A stretch of 64,000 nt of DNA from Cladorhizidae sp. MBARI D1340-BT2 (GCA_028752905.1 JAQNBH010000005.1:6064502-6128501); one strand, 5' to 3'; counted from the first letter of the stretch, positions 21,812 to 36,800 are shown. Made by a program: numbers and translations. The notes: generated by a model not told the origin, from the sequence alone.

Positions 21812-24800
21812 CTGTAGGAATGCAAGAATAATTAAGGATATACTAAACAGCACTAGTATAATTAGAGCATATGGTACAATAGTCACCCAGTGGTGAAGAG
21901 GATATATTACATGTATGCACTAGTATAATTAGAGCATATAGCGGGTACAATAGTCACCACCTAGTGAGTGTTCCCCTTCCAATAGGGATGGACTTTTTGA
22001 TGCTTGCAAGTTTTATTTTCACTAATGACCTTTTATAATATATAAATTCAGGGGATCATATTCCATGGATGCTAAACGATATCACTAATGACCTTTTATA
22101 ATAAATTATATAAATTCAGGGGATGGATGCTAAACTATGTGCATCTAGCCGAAACATCGAGAGAGTAAATGTCAAGTTGATTATTGAGAGCATCCAAGCA
22201 TGCTATGGTGAGTGGGAATCTTCCTCAGTATATAAACAAGTTCCATGGGGGAACACTCTTGCCTCCATAACTCTGTTGCTCAAGTGGCGTAGCTACTCAT
22301 GCAACTTCGTTGTGAGGGGATATCAAAATACTGACGGTGAAGTTCCGCGAGTATATATGCTGTTAGTCATGTCTAGTACAGTAAAAAAATGTTCTTGATA
22401 ATTAACTTCATAATTTTAACATTTAGACGCTCTAATATCCTTCAGTAAAAATAAAAATTAAAAAATCACGAAGAAGATTAAAGTATTTAGCTAAAACGTC
22501 AAATGATTATCCAAGAAAAATTATTGGAGTTGTATGTCAGCTAAGTGCTTGTTGAGATACTTAGTCGAGAAGCTTCACTATGTGCATTAGAAATGCTCAC
22601 AAAATCAACCAAGATATATATACGCCCTTAGCACATAAATTAAGGTACAAATTAGCCATGTGATTGTGACCAGGATTAAATTGAAGGGGCATGAAAATAC
22701 CCTGGTAAATATAACAAGTTTTTTAATTTTATTAGCTAGTTATAAGCAACATTGTTCTGTATGCCGAGTGTAGGTCAGATATGCATATAAAATCAAGTGC
22801 TTGAGCTATGAAAGTCCATGGAAGTCATCCTTCTAGAAATGTTTGAGCTACAGAAGACATCCACCTCTAGAAGTACATGGGCTACACTAGTCCATGGAAG
22901 TCACCTACCTCTAGAAGTGCTTGAGATACACAATACCATGATCTCTAGAAGTGCTTGAGATACACACTACCATGATCTCTAGAAGTGCTTGAGATACACA
23001 ATACCACGATCTCTAGAAGTGCTTGATATACACAATACCATGATCTCTAGAAGTGCTTGAGCTATGTACACAATTCCATGGAAGTCATCCAACCTCTACA
23101 AATGTTTGACCTACACAAAGTCATCCTACCTCAATAAGTGCTTGAGATGCACAATGCTGATGAAAGTCATCTCTGGAAATGTTTGACCTACAATAAGTCA
23201 TCCTACTTCTATAAGTGCTTGAGCTACACAATGCCATGGAAGTCATCCTACCTCTGGAAGTGCTTGAGCTATGCAATACCATCAAAGTTTAGAAGTGCGC
23301 AATTCCAAGCACATGCAATCAGGTTCTTGCCGACGTTGAATTGCCTCTGTACAAACACAATTAGTCATGCTACTCCACAACTTTCAGTTTGGAAGCTGAA
23401 GTGTAGTGTGACTGAGCCACTTATGACAATTTCGTTCGTAGTCAATAAGAACTCTTACTACATACAGGCCCGTACCCAGGATTTGGAAGGGGGGTTTTCT
23501 AGTCTCAGATGGCGGGCTATGGACCCTGCTAAATACATAATTTCTCCCAAGTGTATTTTCAAATTGAAGTAAGATGGCAAATAGGTCCAAGGGGGTGGGA
23601 CAAGGAAGCTCAACATAAAAATAGCATGTACAATAGCATAAATTATTCAGCTAATATGTCTGAAAAAAGCATTCTACGCTGATGCTGTCCAGCAAAAATG
23701 TTAATAATGTCATCCAAGTTCAGCTCCATCCCATACTTGATGTGCACGAGTGCTAGGCCTGTCATTCTCTCTTGTCCCATGGTAGAGCGGAGGTAGGTTT
23801 TGAAGCGACGAAGGACACTGATACTGCGTTCACACTCACAACTTGTCACAGGCAATGTACAAATTAAGCGCAGAAGTATATGAATGTTTGGAAACATGGA
23901 CGCATTAGCATGTTCAAGTGACTTTGAAGGTGTATCTGGATTCCACAAATGCAACTCTTGTTGTAGAGTTGAAGGACTAGGGAGATTGTCATGATAGTAT
24001 TCTATGAGCTCCTCCACCAGTGATGAATCTGCCTCCTGGTCTGTCATGAAGACAGATGTAACAATGCTTTAAAGCCATAATTGCTTTACGTTGTACATAA
24101 GAGAATCTGTTGTTCAGATGGGAAGGCGCTATAAATCCAGAATTTACGGTAGCTCCTACATGAAGGGAAGGGGTGTCCGGGCAACAGGAAACACCCCTGG
24201 GTAGCGGGCCTGACAAGTATCTATTGACGACTCCTCCACTAACTCTGCCTATGGATAGACTTTAAATCCGTAGTGTTGACTCAAGCACTTCCAGAGGTAG
24301 GTCACTTCCATGGCATTGTGTAGCTCAAGCACTTCCAGAGGTAGGTCACTTCCATGGCATTGTGTAGCTCAAGCACTTCCAGAGGTAGGTCACTTCCATG
24401 GCATTGTGTAGCTCAACACTTCTAGAGGTAGGTCACTTCCATGGCATTGTGTAGCTCAAACACTTCTAGAGGTAGGTCACTTCCATGGCATTGTGTAGCT
24501 CAACACTTCTAGAGGTAGGTCACTTCCATGGCATTGTGTAGCTCAACACTTCCAGAGGTAGGTCACTTCCATGGCATTGTGTAGCTCAACACTTCCAGAG
24601 GTAGGTCACTTCCATGGCATTGTGTAGCTCAACACTTCTAGAGGTAGGTCACTTCCATGGCATTGTGTAGCTCAACACTTCCAGAGGTAGGTCACTTCCA
24701 TGGCATTGTGTAGCTCAACACTTCCAGAGGTAGGTCACTTCCATGGCATTGTGTAGCTCAACACTTCCAGAGGTAGGTCACTTCCATGGCATTGTGTAGC

Positions 24801-27800
24801 TCAACACTTCTAGAGGTAGGTCACTTCCATGGCATTGTGTAGCTCAACACTTCCAGAGGTAGGTCACTTCCATGGCATTGTGTAGCTCAACACTTCCAGA
24901 GGTAGGTCACTTCCATGGCATTGTGTAGCTCAACACTTCTAGAGGTAGGTCACTTCCATGGCATTGTGTAGCTCAACACTTCCAGAGGTAGGTCACTTCC
25001 ATGGCATTGTGTAGCTCAACACTTCCAGAGGTAGGTCACTTCCATGGCATTGTGTAGCTGAACACTTCCAGAGGTAGGTCACTTCCATGGCATTGTGTAG
25101 CTCAACACTTCTAGAGGTAGGTCACTTCCATGGCATTGTGTAGCTCAACACTTCCAGAGGTAGGTCACTTCCATGGCATTGTGTAGCTCAACACTTCCAG
25201 AGGTTAGGTCACTTCCATGGCATTGTGTAGCTCAACACTTCTAGAGGTAGGTCACTTCCATGGCATTGTGTAGCTCAACACTTCCAGAGGTAGGTCACTT
25301 CCGTGGCATTGTGTAGCTCAACACTTCTAGAGGTATGTCACTTCCATGGCATTGTGTAGCTCAAGCACTTCCAGAGGTAGGTCACTTCCATGGCATTGTG
25401 TAGCTCAACACTTCCAGAGGTAGGTCACTTCCATGGCATTGTGTAGCTCAACACTTCCAGAGGTAGGTCACTTCCATGGCATTGTGTAGCTCAACACTTC
25501 TAGAGGTAGGTCACTTCCATGGCATTGTGTAGCTCAACACTTCTAGAGGTAGGTCACTTCCATGGCATTGTGTAGCTCAACACTTCCAGAGGTAGGTCAC
25601 TTCCATGGCATTGTGTAGCTCAACACTTCCAGAGGTTAGGTCACTTCCATGGCATTGTGTAGCTCAACACTTCCAGAGGTAGGTCACTTCCATGGCATTG
25701 TGTAGCTCAACACTTCCAGAGGTAGGTCACTTCCATGGCATTGTGTAGCTCAACACTTCCAGAGGTAGGTCACTTCCATGGCATTGTGTAGCTCAACACT
25801 TCAAGAGGTAGGTCACTTCCATGGCATTGTGTAGCTCAACACTTCCAGAGGTAGGTCACTTCCATGGCATTGTGTAGCTCAACACTTCCAGAGGTAGGTC
25901 ACTTCCATGGCATTGTGTTGCTCAACACTTCCAGAGGTAGGTCACTTCCATGGCATTGTGTAGCTCAACACTTCCAGAGGTAGGTCACTTCCATGGCATT
26001 GTGTAGCTCAACACTTCCAGAGGTAGGTCACTTCCATGGCATTGTGTAGCTCAACACTTCTAGAGGTAGGTCACTTCCATGGCATTGTGTAGCTCAACAC
26101 TTCCAGAGGTAGGTCACTTCCATGGCATTGTGTAGCTCAACACTTCCAGAGGTAGGTCACTTCCATGGCATTGTGTAGCTCAACACTTCCAGAGGTAGGT
26201 CACTTCCATGGCATTGTGTAGCTCAACACTTCCAGAGGTAGGTCACTTCCATGGCATTGTGTAGCTCAACACTTCTAGAGGTAGGTCACTTCCATGGCAT
26301 TGTGTAGCTCAACACTTCTAGAGGTAGGTCACTTCCATGGCATTGTGTAGCTCAAGACTTCTAGAGGTAGGTCACTTCCATGGCATTGTGTAGCTCAACA
26401 CTTCCAGAGGTAGGTCACTTCCATGGCATTGTCTAGCTCAACACTTCTAGAGGTAGGTCACTTCCATGGCATTGTGTAGCTCAACACTTCCAGAGGTAGG
26501 TCACTTCCATGGCATTGTGTAGCTCAACACTTCCAGAGGTAGGTCACTTCCATGGCATTGTGTAGCTCAACACTTCCAGAGGTAGGTCACTTCCATGGCA
26601 TTGTGTAGCTCAACACTTCCAGAGGTAGGTCACTTCCATGGCATTGTGTAGCTCAACACTTCCAGAGGTAGGTCACTTCCATGGCATTGTGTAGCTCAAC
26701 ACTTCCAGAGGTAGGTCACTTCCATGGCATTGTGCACTTCCAGAGGTAGGTCACTTCCATGGCATTGTGTAGCTCAACACTTCCAGAGGTAGGTCACTTC
26801 CATGGCATTGTGTAGCTCAACACTTCCAGAGGTAGGTCACTTCCATGGCATTGTGTAGCTCAACACTTCCAGAGGTAGGTCACTTCCATGGCATTGTGTA
26901 GCTCAACACTTCCAGAGGTAGGTCACTTCCATGGCATTGTGTAGCTCAACACTTCTAGAGGTAGGTCACTTCCATGGCATTGTGTAGCTCAACACTTCCA
27001 GAGGTAGGTCACTTCCATGGCATTGTGTAGCTCAACACTTCCAGAGGTAGGTCACTTCCATGGCATTGTGTAGCTCAACACTTCTAGAGGTAGGTCACTT
27101 CCATGGCATTGTGTAGCTCAACACTTCCAGAGGTAGGTCACTTCCATGGCATTGTGTAGCTCAACACTTCCAGAGGTAGGTCACTTCCATGGCATTGTGT
27201 AGCTGAACACTTCCAGAGGTAGGTCACTTCCATGGCATTGTGTAGCTCAACACTTCTAGAGGTAGGTCACTTCCATGGCATTGTGTAGCTCAACACTTCC
27301 AGAGGTAGGTCACTTCCATGGCATTGTGTAGCTCAACACTTCCAGAGGTTAGGTCACTTCCATGGCATTGTGTAGCTCAACACTTCTAGAGGTAGGTCAC
27401 TTCCATGGCATTGTGTAGCTCAACACTTCCAGAGGTAGGTCACTTCCGTGGCATTGTGTAGCTCAACACTTCTAGAGGTATGTCACTTCCATGGCATTGT
27501 GTAGCTCAAGCACTTCCAGAGGTAGGTCACTTCCATGGCATTGTGTAGCTCAACACTTCCAGAGGTAGGTCACTTCCATGGCATTGTGTAGCTCAACACT
27601 TCCAGAGGTAGGTCACTTCCATGGCATTGTGTAGCTCAACACTTCTAGAGGTAGGTCACTTCCATGGCATTGTGTAGCTCAACACTTCTAGAGGTAGGTC
27701 ACTTCCATGGCATTGTGTAGCTCAACACTTCCAGAGGTAGGTCACTTCCATGGCATTGTGTAGCTCAACACTTCCAGAGGTTAGGTCACTTCCATGGCAT

Positions 27801-30800
27801 TGTGTAGCTCAACACTTCCAGAGGTAGGTCACTTCCATGGCATTGTGTAGCTCAACACTTCCAGAGGTAGGTCACTTCCATGGCATTGTGTAGCTCAACA
27901 CTTCCAGAGGTAGGTCACTTCCATGGCATTGTGTAGCTCAACACTTCCAGAGGTAGGTCACTTCCATGGCATTGTGTAGCTCAACACTTCCAGAGGTAGG
28001 TCACTTCCATGGCATTGTGTAGCTCAACACTTCCAGAGGTAGGTCACTTCCATGGCATTGTGTTGCTCAACACTTCCAGAGGTAGGTCACTTCCATGGCA
28101 TTGTGTAGCTCAACACTTCCAGAGGTAGGTCACTTCCATGGCATTGTGTAGCTCAACACTTCCAGAGGTAGGTCACTTCCATGGCATTGTGTAGCTCAAC
28201 ACTTCTAGAGGTAGGTCACTTCCATGGCATTGTGTAGCTCAACACTTCCAGAGGTAGGTCACTTCCATGGCATTGTGTAGCTCAACACTTCCAGAGGTAG
28301 GTCACTTCCATGGCATTGTGTAGCTCAACACTTCCAGAGGTAGGTCACTTCCATGGCATTGTGTAGCTCAACACTTCCAGAGGTAGGTCACTTCCATGGC
28401 ATTGTGTAGCTCAACACTTCTAGAGGTAGGTCACTTCCATGGCATTGTGTAGCTCAACACTTCTAGAGGTAGGTCACTTCCATGGCATTGTGTAGCTCAA
28501 GACTTCTAGAGGTAGGTCACTTCCATGGCATTGTGTAGCTCAACACTTCTAGAGGTAGGTCACTTCCATGGCATTGTCTAGCTCAACACTTCTAGAGGTA
28601 GGTCACTTCCATGGCATTGTGTAGCTCAACACTTCCAGAGGTAGGTCACTTCCATGGCATTGTGTAGCTCAACACTTCCAGAGGTAGGTCACTTCCATGG
28701 CATTGTGTAGCTCAACACTTCCAGAGGTAGGTCACTTCCATGGCATTGTGTAGCTCAACACTTCCAGAGGTAGGTCACTTCCATGGCATTGTGTAGCTCA
28801 ACACTTCCAGAGGTAGGTCACTTCCATGGCATTGTGTAGCTCAACACTTCCAGAGGTAGGTCACTTCCATGGCATTGTGCACTTCCAGAGGTAGGTCACT
28901 TCCATGGCATTGTGTAGCTCAACACTTCCAGAGGTAGGTCACTTCCATGGCATTGTGTAGCTCAACACTTCCAGAGGTAGGTCACTTCCATGGCATTGTG
29001 TAGCTCAACACTTCCAGAGGTAGGTCACTTCCATGGCATTGTGTAGCTCAACACTTCTAGAGGTAGGTCACTTCCATGGCATTGTGTAGCTCAAGCACTT
29101 CCAGAGGTAGGTCACTTCCATGGCATTGTGTAGCTCAACACTTCCAGAGGTAGGTCACTTCCATGGCATTGTGTAGCTCAACACTTCCAGAGGTAGGTCA
29201 CTTCCATGGCATTGTGTAGCTCAACACTTCCAGAGGTAGGTCACTTCCATGGCATTGTGTAGCTCAACACTTCCAGAGGTAGGTCACTTCCATGGCATTG
29301 TGTAGCTCAAGCACTTCTAGAGGTAGGTCACTTCCATGGCATTGTGTAGCTCAAGCACTTCTAGAGGTAGGTCACTTCCATGGCATTGTGTAGCTCAACA
29401 CTTCTAGAGGTAGGTCCTTCCATGGCATTGTGTAGCTCAACACTTCCAGAGGTAGGTCACTTCCATGGCATTGTGTAGCTCAACACTTCTAGAGGTAGGT
29501 CACTTCCATGGCATTGTGTAGCTCAACACTTCCAGAGGTAGGTCACTTCCATGGCATTGTGTAGCTCAACACTTCTAGAGGTAGGTCACTTCCATGGCAT
29601 TGTGTAGCTCAACACTTCTAGAGGTAGGTCACTTCCATGGCATTGTGTAGCTCAACACTTCCAGAGGTAGGTCACTTCCATGGCATTGTGTAGCTCAACA
29701 CTTCCAGAGGTAGGTCACTTCCATGGCATTGTGTAGCTCAACACTTCCAGAGGTAGGTCACTTCCATGGCATTGTGTAGCTCAACACTTCCAGAGGTAGG
29801 TCACTTCCATGGCATTGTGTAGCTCAACACTTCCAGAGGTAGGTCACTTCCATGGCATTGTGTAGCTCAACACTTCCAGAGGTAGGTCACTTCCATGGCA
29901 TTGTGTAGCTCAACACTTCCAGAGGTAGGTCACTTCCATGGCATTGTGTAGCTCAACACTTCCAGAGGTAGGTCACTTCCATGGCATTGTGTAGCTCAAG
30001 CACTTCTAGAGGTAGGTCACTTCCATGGCATTGTGTAGCTCAACACTTCCAGAGGTAGGTCACTTCCATGGCATTGTGTAGCTCAACACTTCCAGAGGTA
30101 GGTCACTTCCATGGCATTGTGTAGCTCAACACTTCCAGAGGTAGGTCACTTCCATGGCATTGTGTAGCTAAACACTTCCAGAGGTAGGTCACTTCCATGG
30201 CATTGTGTAGCTCAACACTTCCAGAGGTAGGTCACTTCCATGGCATTGTGTAGCTCAACACTTCCAGAGGTAGGTCACTTCCATGGCATTGTGTAGCTCA
30301 ACACTTCCAGAGGTAGGTCACTTCCATGGCATTGTGTAGCTCAACACTTCCAGAGGTAGGTCACTTCCATGGCATTGTGTAGCTCAACACTTCCAGAGGT
30401 AGGTCACTTCCATGGCATTGTGTAGCTCAACACTTCCAGAGGTAGGTCACTTCCATGGCATTGTGTAGCTCAACACTTCTAGAGGTAGGTCACTTCCATG
30501 GCATTGTGTAGCTCAACACTTCCAGAGGTAGGTCACTTCCATGGCATTGTGTAGCTCAACACTTCCAGAGGTAGGTCACTTCCATGGCATTGTGTAGCTC
30601 AAGGACTTCCAGAGGTAGGTCACTTCCATGGCATTGTGTAGCTCAAGCACTTCCAGAGGTAGGTCACTTCCATGGCATTGTGTAGCTCAACACTTCCAGA
30701 GGTAGGTCACTTCCATGGCATTGTGTAGCTCAACACTTCCAGAGGTAGGTCACTTCCATGGCATTGGGTAGCTCAACACTTCCAGAGGTAGGTCACTTCC

Positions 30801-33800
30801 ATGGCATTGTGTAGCTCAACACTTCCAGAGGTAGGTCACTTCCATGGCATTGTGTAGCTCAACACTTCCAGAGGTAGGTCACTTCCATGGCATTGTGTAG
30901 CTCAACACTTCCAGAGGTAGGTCACTTCCATGGCATTGTGTAGCTCAACACTTCCAGAGGTAGGTCACTTCCATGGCATTGTGTAGCTCAACACTTCCAG
31001 AGGTAAGTCACTTCCATGGCATTGTGTAGCTCAAGGACTTCCAGAGGTAGGTCACTTCCATGGCATTGTGTAGCTCAACACTTCCAGAGGTAGGTCACTT
31101 CCATGGCATTGTGTAGCTCAAGACTTCTAGAGGTAGGTCACTTCCATGGCATTGTGTAGCTCAACACTTCCAGAGGTAGGTCACTTCCATGGCATTGTGT
31201 AGCTCAACACTTCCAGAGGTAGGTCACTTCCATGGCATTGTGTAGCTCAACACTTCTAGAGGTAGGTCACTTCCATGGCATTGTGTAGCTCAACACTTCC
31301 AGAGGTAGGTCACTTCCATGGCATTGTGTAGCTCAACACTTCTAGAGGTTAGGTCACTTCCATGGCATTGTGTAGCTCAACACTTCCAGAGGTAGGTCAC
31401 TTCCATGGCATTGTGTAGCTCAACACTTCCAGAGGTAGGTCACTTCCATGGCATTGTGTAGCTCAACACTTCCAGAGGTAGGTCACTTCCATGGCATTGT
31501 GTAGCTCAACACTTCCAGAGGTAGGTCACTTCCATGGCATTGTGTAGCTCAACACTTCCAGAGGTTAGGTCACTTCCATGGCATTGTGTAGCTCAACACT
31601 TCTAGAGGTAGGTCACTTCCATGGCATTGTGTAGCTCAACACTTCCAGAGGTAGGCCACTTCCATGGCATTGTGTAGCTCAACACTTCCAGAGGTAGGTC
31701 ACTTCCATGGCATTGTGTAGCTCAACACTTCTAGAGGTTAGGTCACTTCCATGGCATTGTGTAGCTCAACACTTCCAGAGGTAGGTCACTTCCATGGCAT
31801 TGTGTAGCTCAACACTTCTAGAGGTAGGTCACTTCCATGGCATTGTGTAGCTCAACACTTCTAGAGGTAGGTCACTTCCATGGCATTGTGTAGCTCAACA
31901 CCTCCAGAGGTAGGTCACTTCCATGGCATTGTGTAGCTCAACACTTCCAGAGGTAGGTCACTTCCATGGCATTGTGTAGCTCAACACTTCCAGAGGTAGG
32001 TCACTTCCATGGCATTGTGTAGCTCAACACCTCCAGAGGTAGGTCACTTCCATGGCATTGGTAGCTCAACACTTCCAGAGGTAGGTCACTTCCATGGCAT
32101 TGTGTAGCTCAACACTTCCAGAGGTAGGTCACTTCCATGGCATTGTGTAGCTCAACACTTCCAGAGGTAGGTCACTTCCATGGCATTGTGTAGCTCAACA
32201 CTTCCAGAGGTAGGTCACTTCCATGGCATTGTGTAGCTCAACACTTCCAGAGGTAGGTCACTTCCATGGCATTGTGTAGCTCAACACTTCCAGAGGTAGG
32301 TCACTTCCATGGCATTGTGTAGCTCAACACTTCCAGAGGTAGGTCACTTCCATGGCATTGTGTAGCTCAACACTTCCAGAGGTAGGTCACTTCCATGGCA
32401 TTGTGTAGCTCAAGCACTTCCAGAGGTAGGTCACTTCCATGGCATTGTGTAGCTCAACACTTCCAGAGGTAGGTCACTTCCATGGCATTGTGTAGCTCAA
32501 CACTTCTAGAGGTAGGTCACTTCCATGGCATTGTGTAGCTCAACACTTCCAGAGGTAGGTCACTTCCATGGCATTGTGTAGCTCAACACTTCCAGAGGTA
32601 GGTCACTTCCATGGCATTGTGTAGCTCAACACTTCTAGAGGTAGGTCACTTCCATGGCATTGTGTAGCTCAACACTTCCAGAGGTAGGTCACTTCCATGG
32701 CATTGTGTAGCTCAACACTTCCAGAGGTACATGGCATTGTCATGCTACAGAAGTGAGCAGTCAATCTGGGCCAACTCAACTGATAGCGGATATATCCACA
32801 CAAAGATCGCAACTCGGACAACTCGGAATACAACAACAACAACAAAAAACTTCGCAGAGCTCGCACGATGAAATCCCAGTCAAGTTGTTAGCTAGCAAGG
32901 CTGTATCAACTAGAATAACACCCCAGTTCTGATGCGGAGAAGTTTATAGCAGCAAATGTCATCGTTGAAATGGCGTGATTTACAGTGACAAGCGTCGTCA
33001 TTTTCGATAAAAGGTGCCAGCTAAGAGCTAAAAGGACTGCAACAGTCATTGGCCTAAATCCTAGTTGAGGTACAGAAACAAAAAAAGCATTCCAAGAGTT
33101 TTGTTTACTTTTATTATTGCTAGGTGGCTAGCATATCAACAGCACTTGCCACGAAGCCATGAAGAAGGCACCATTTACTCTTCCTGTGACTACGTGACAC
33201 TACAATGTCCTCAATCATCAACTTGACATTTACTCCCTCAACATTTCAACTAGCATTACAGGCAATGCAGCTAGAGGGCGAGCCTGTGTGTTGATCCGGT
33301 ATTACTGGCACAGACAGGTAAAGCTATGTGCACAAATACCTTTGAGAACTGTGGGGAGTTGAATGAGGCCAGTGAGGTGTTCACTGCTCCTCCCGGATAC
33401 CGGCTCCTCACCATTTTACATGCCACCTCTCTCAACTGTTCAACACAACAACAAAAACAAAAGTAATGGTTCATTACGGTTGACAAACACTGAAGGCTAA
33501 AATGGCTGGCTGGCCAACCCAAACCTCATGGAAGCTAACATAGCAAGTGGGCACCACTCACCTCTTTGACTCTGCGCTGCATTTCAAATATTTCAACCAC
33601 ACTGTTGGACAGCTGCTCCCTCGAGGAGCTAATGGGAGTGGCACTTGGAGGGACAATGTCACCAGGCTCCGATTGGGGGCGAGACTTCTTAGGAGGCAGA
33701 GGTACAACTTCACGCAAACACATTCGCTTCAGATCCTATCGGAAAGATCACACTAGGATTACATATGGTCAGCACAACATTCGTGCCTGAACATTGACAT

Positions 33801-36800
33801 TTATAGTATAACTGTATTCTACGTGTAAACGAGCATTGTGCACTAGCAAAATGCTGAGAGGCTTCTAAACTATCTTATTTGGTAATGAATACACTTACAA
33901 GTTCCATTCTGTGTTTCTTTTAATGGTGGCATTTCTAAATTCACTGTGTTGTTCATTATACACAACACCACTAATTACTGCCATGATTACTATTCTATCT
34001 ATCATACTACTACTACACCACTAATTACTACCACTAATCACTACCACGACTACTACCATACTACTATTGTCTATCATGTTATTATTACAACCACAACTAC
34101 TACTATATCACTACTGCCATGACTACTACTCTACTAATATACTATTACTACTATTACACCACCACTAATTACTGCCATGACTACTATACTATTATACTAC
34201 ACTAATTATGCCATGACTACTATTCATGACTACTACAGTAGGAAGTCAGTTATCCGAACACCTTGGGACCGAGGGTGTTCGGATAACTGAAATGTTCGGA
34301 TAACTGGTCACACAAAATAAATTTAGCGATACGGGATATTATGACATTTTACTACACATAATCAATAAAAGTGGATGCATATTGTATGTAATCTAACATT
34401 TAGAATATCTAGTCTGCAGCTTGAGTAAAGTAAGTAAAGTAATCTGTAACTTTTGTTTGTTTCTTATTTACAAATCTTTTTTTTGCAGTTTCAATTAGGA
34501 GATTATTTAGCACTACAGTTGTGCTCAGTGGGATTCCAGGCTGCTCCTGGACATATGCTAGAACTGTCTCTAGTGCAGTGCAAGCTTGGGAATGGGACAC
34601 AGCTGGAAGACTCTCCTCTTCCTCTTCTCTATCACTTTTGTCACCTTCTGTAGCAAGTGCCACAATCTCCTCTTCTGTCAGTTCATGGTAGCCTGCATCG
34701 TTGTCGTCAGCCAAAAGCCAACCGATTCTCTCTTCTGGTGGAATGGCCAAGTTATTGAGAAGAGTGTCAATTTCTGGTGTTTCCACCTCCTCTTCCTCCC
34801 AAAATGATTTGGGCATCAACAGCTAGCAGCCTACGTTTATGCGCATGAGCACGAGTGCACACTATTGAAGGACGGTAAAAAAAAATATTTAAAAAATAAA
34901 TAAAAATTAAAAAAATTTAATTAATTAAATGGGTGGTAGGTGTGGCTTCATTTAGCGTTCGGTTGACCGACGTGTGACTGACGTTGGATAACTGACTTCC
35001 TACTGTATTCTACTAACATACTATTATTACACCACTAATTACTGCCATGACCTATATTATTACTGCAGGACTAATTACTGCCATGACTACTATTCTACTA
35101 ACACTACTCTACTACTACACCACTAATTACTGCTATGACTACTATATCTAGCTTATCTCTGTGTGTGAGCATCACACTACTGAGCATGCACAGGGCAACA
35201 CGTAGCAACTGACAGAGATGCTGCAAGTCCGAAATAAAGCTACTGCAGCAAGTGAGACAGAGGCGGAGAGGAGACAATGTAGATGAAAATGTAAGAGCAA
35301 GTATCATCATGTCTAATAGGGAAAGGGAGAGAGAGAGAAGCATTAGCACACAAGGAAGGAAACGTCCAGCGAGAGCAGAACAGAGAAAGGCAAAGACTAG
35401 CGAAAGCAGCATTGGCAGATGATGAAGGAAATGCATGGAGAGAGCTGAACAGAGAAAGGCAGAGACTAGTGAGAAGAAGTGCAAGTGGAAGTCCTAGCAA
35501 TGCAAACTTCTACTTGGGGCAATGTCCACACTGTATGGAGACCCCTGAACAGCTACCCACAGTGGCAAGATTAGTCTACCACCACTGTCTAAGCACCTAC
35601 TTGTAGTTTTCAACAAACGTAAGAGTGCTTTCTCCTTCTCACCTAGCATAGGTATGTATTACATTATTTTATTGTAGGTGCTACACATGCACGGTCATTT
35701 ATTATTAGTGGCTTCCAGCATTGATTGCGAGGAAAAAAATAATGAGCAGAATCTCTGCGTTATTGGCCATTACTACTACTACTACTTACAATACTACTAC
35801 TATCATTACTGCTATACTACTACAATACTATACTACTATTACAACTATACTACTACTACTCCTGCTACTACTACTACCAAGAAAGTTACTCTCACAGCAA
35901 TGAGTCCTGTAGTTCTCTTGAGCACGCCCTTTTCCAGGTCAGTCTGGTTCCCAGTATTGGATCCTCCTTCACTGCTGCTAGAGGATCTTCTCATTACAAG
36001 CTGTCGAGGAATCTTCAGAGGAGCCAGTGAGTTGAGCTGTGCCTGGAAAGAGGAGAGAAGGGAGATGAGAGGAGAGAAGGGAGACGAGAGGAGAGAAGGG
36101 AGACGAGAGGAGAGAAGGGAGACGAGAGGAGAGAAGGGAGACGAGAGGAGAGAAGGGAGACGAGAGGAGAGAAGGGAGACGAGAGGAGAGAAGGGAGACG
36201 AGAGGAGAGAAGGGAGACGAGAGGAGAGAAGGGAGACGAGAGGAGAGAAGGGAGACGAGAGGAGAGAAGGGAGACGAGAGGAGAGAAGGGAGACGAGAGG
36301 AGAGAAGGGAGACGAGAGGAGAGAAGGGAGACGAGAGGAGAGAAGGGAGACGAGAGGAGAGAAGGGAGACGAGAGGAGAGAAGGGAGACGAGAGGAGAGA
36401 AGGGAGACGAGAGGAGAGAAGGGAGACGAGAGGAGAGAAGGGAGACGAGAGGAGAGAAGGGAGACGAGAGGAGAGAAGGGAGACGAGAGGAGAGAAGGGA
36501 GACGAGAGGAGAGAAGGGAGACGAGAGGAGAGAAGGGAGACGAGAGGAGAGAAGGGAAGTGAGAGGAGAGAAGGGAGACGAGAGGAGAGAAGGGAGACGA
36601 GAGGAGAGAAGGGAGACGAGAGGAGAGAAGGGAGACGAGAGGAGAGAAGGGAGACGAGAGGAGAGAAGGGAGACGAGAGGAGAGAAGGGAGACGAGAGGA
36701 GAGATGGGAGATGAGAGGAGAGAAGGGAGACGAGAGGAGAGAAGGGAGGTAGAGGAGAGAAGGGAGATGAGAGGAGAGAAGGGAGACGAGAGGAGAGAAA

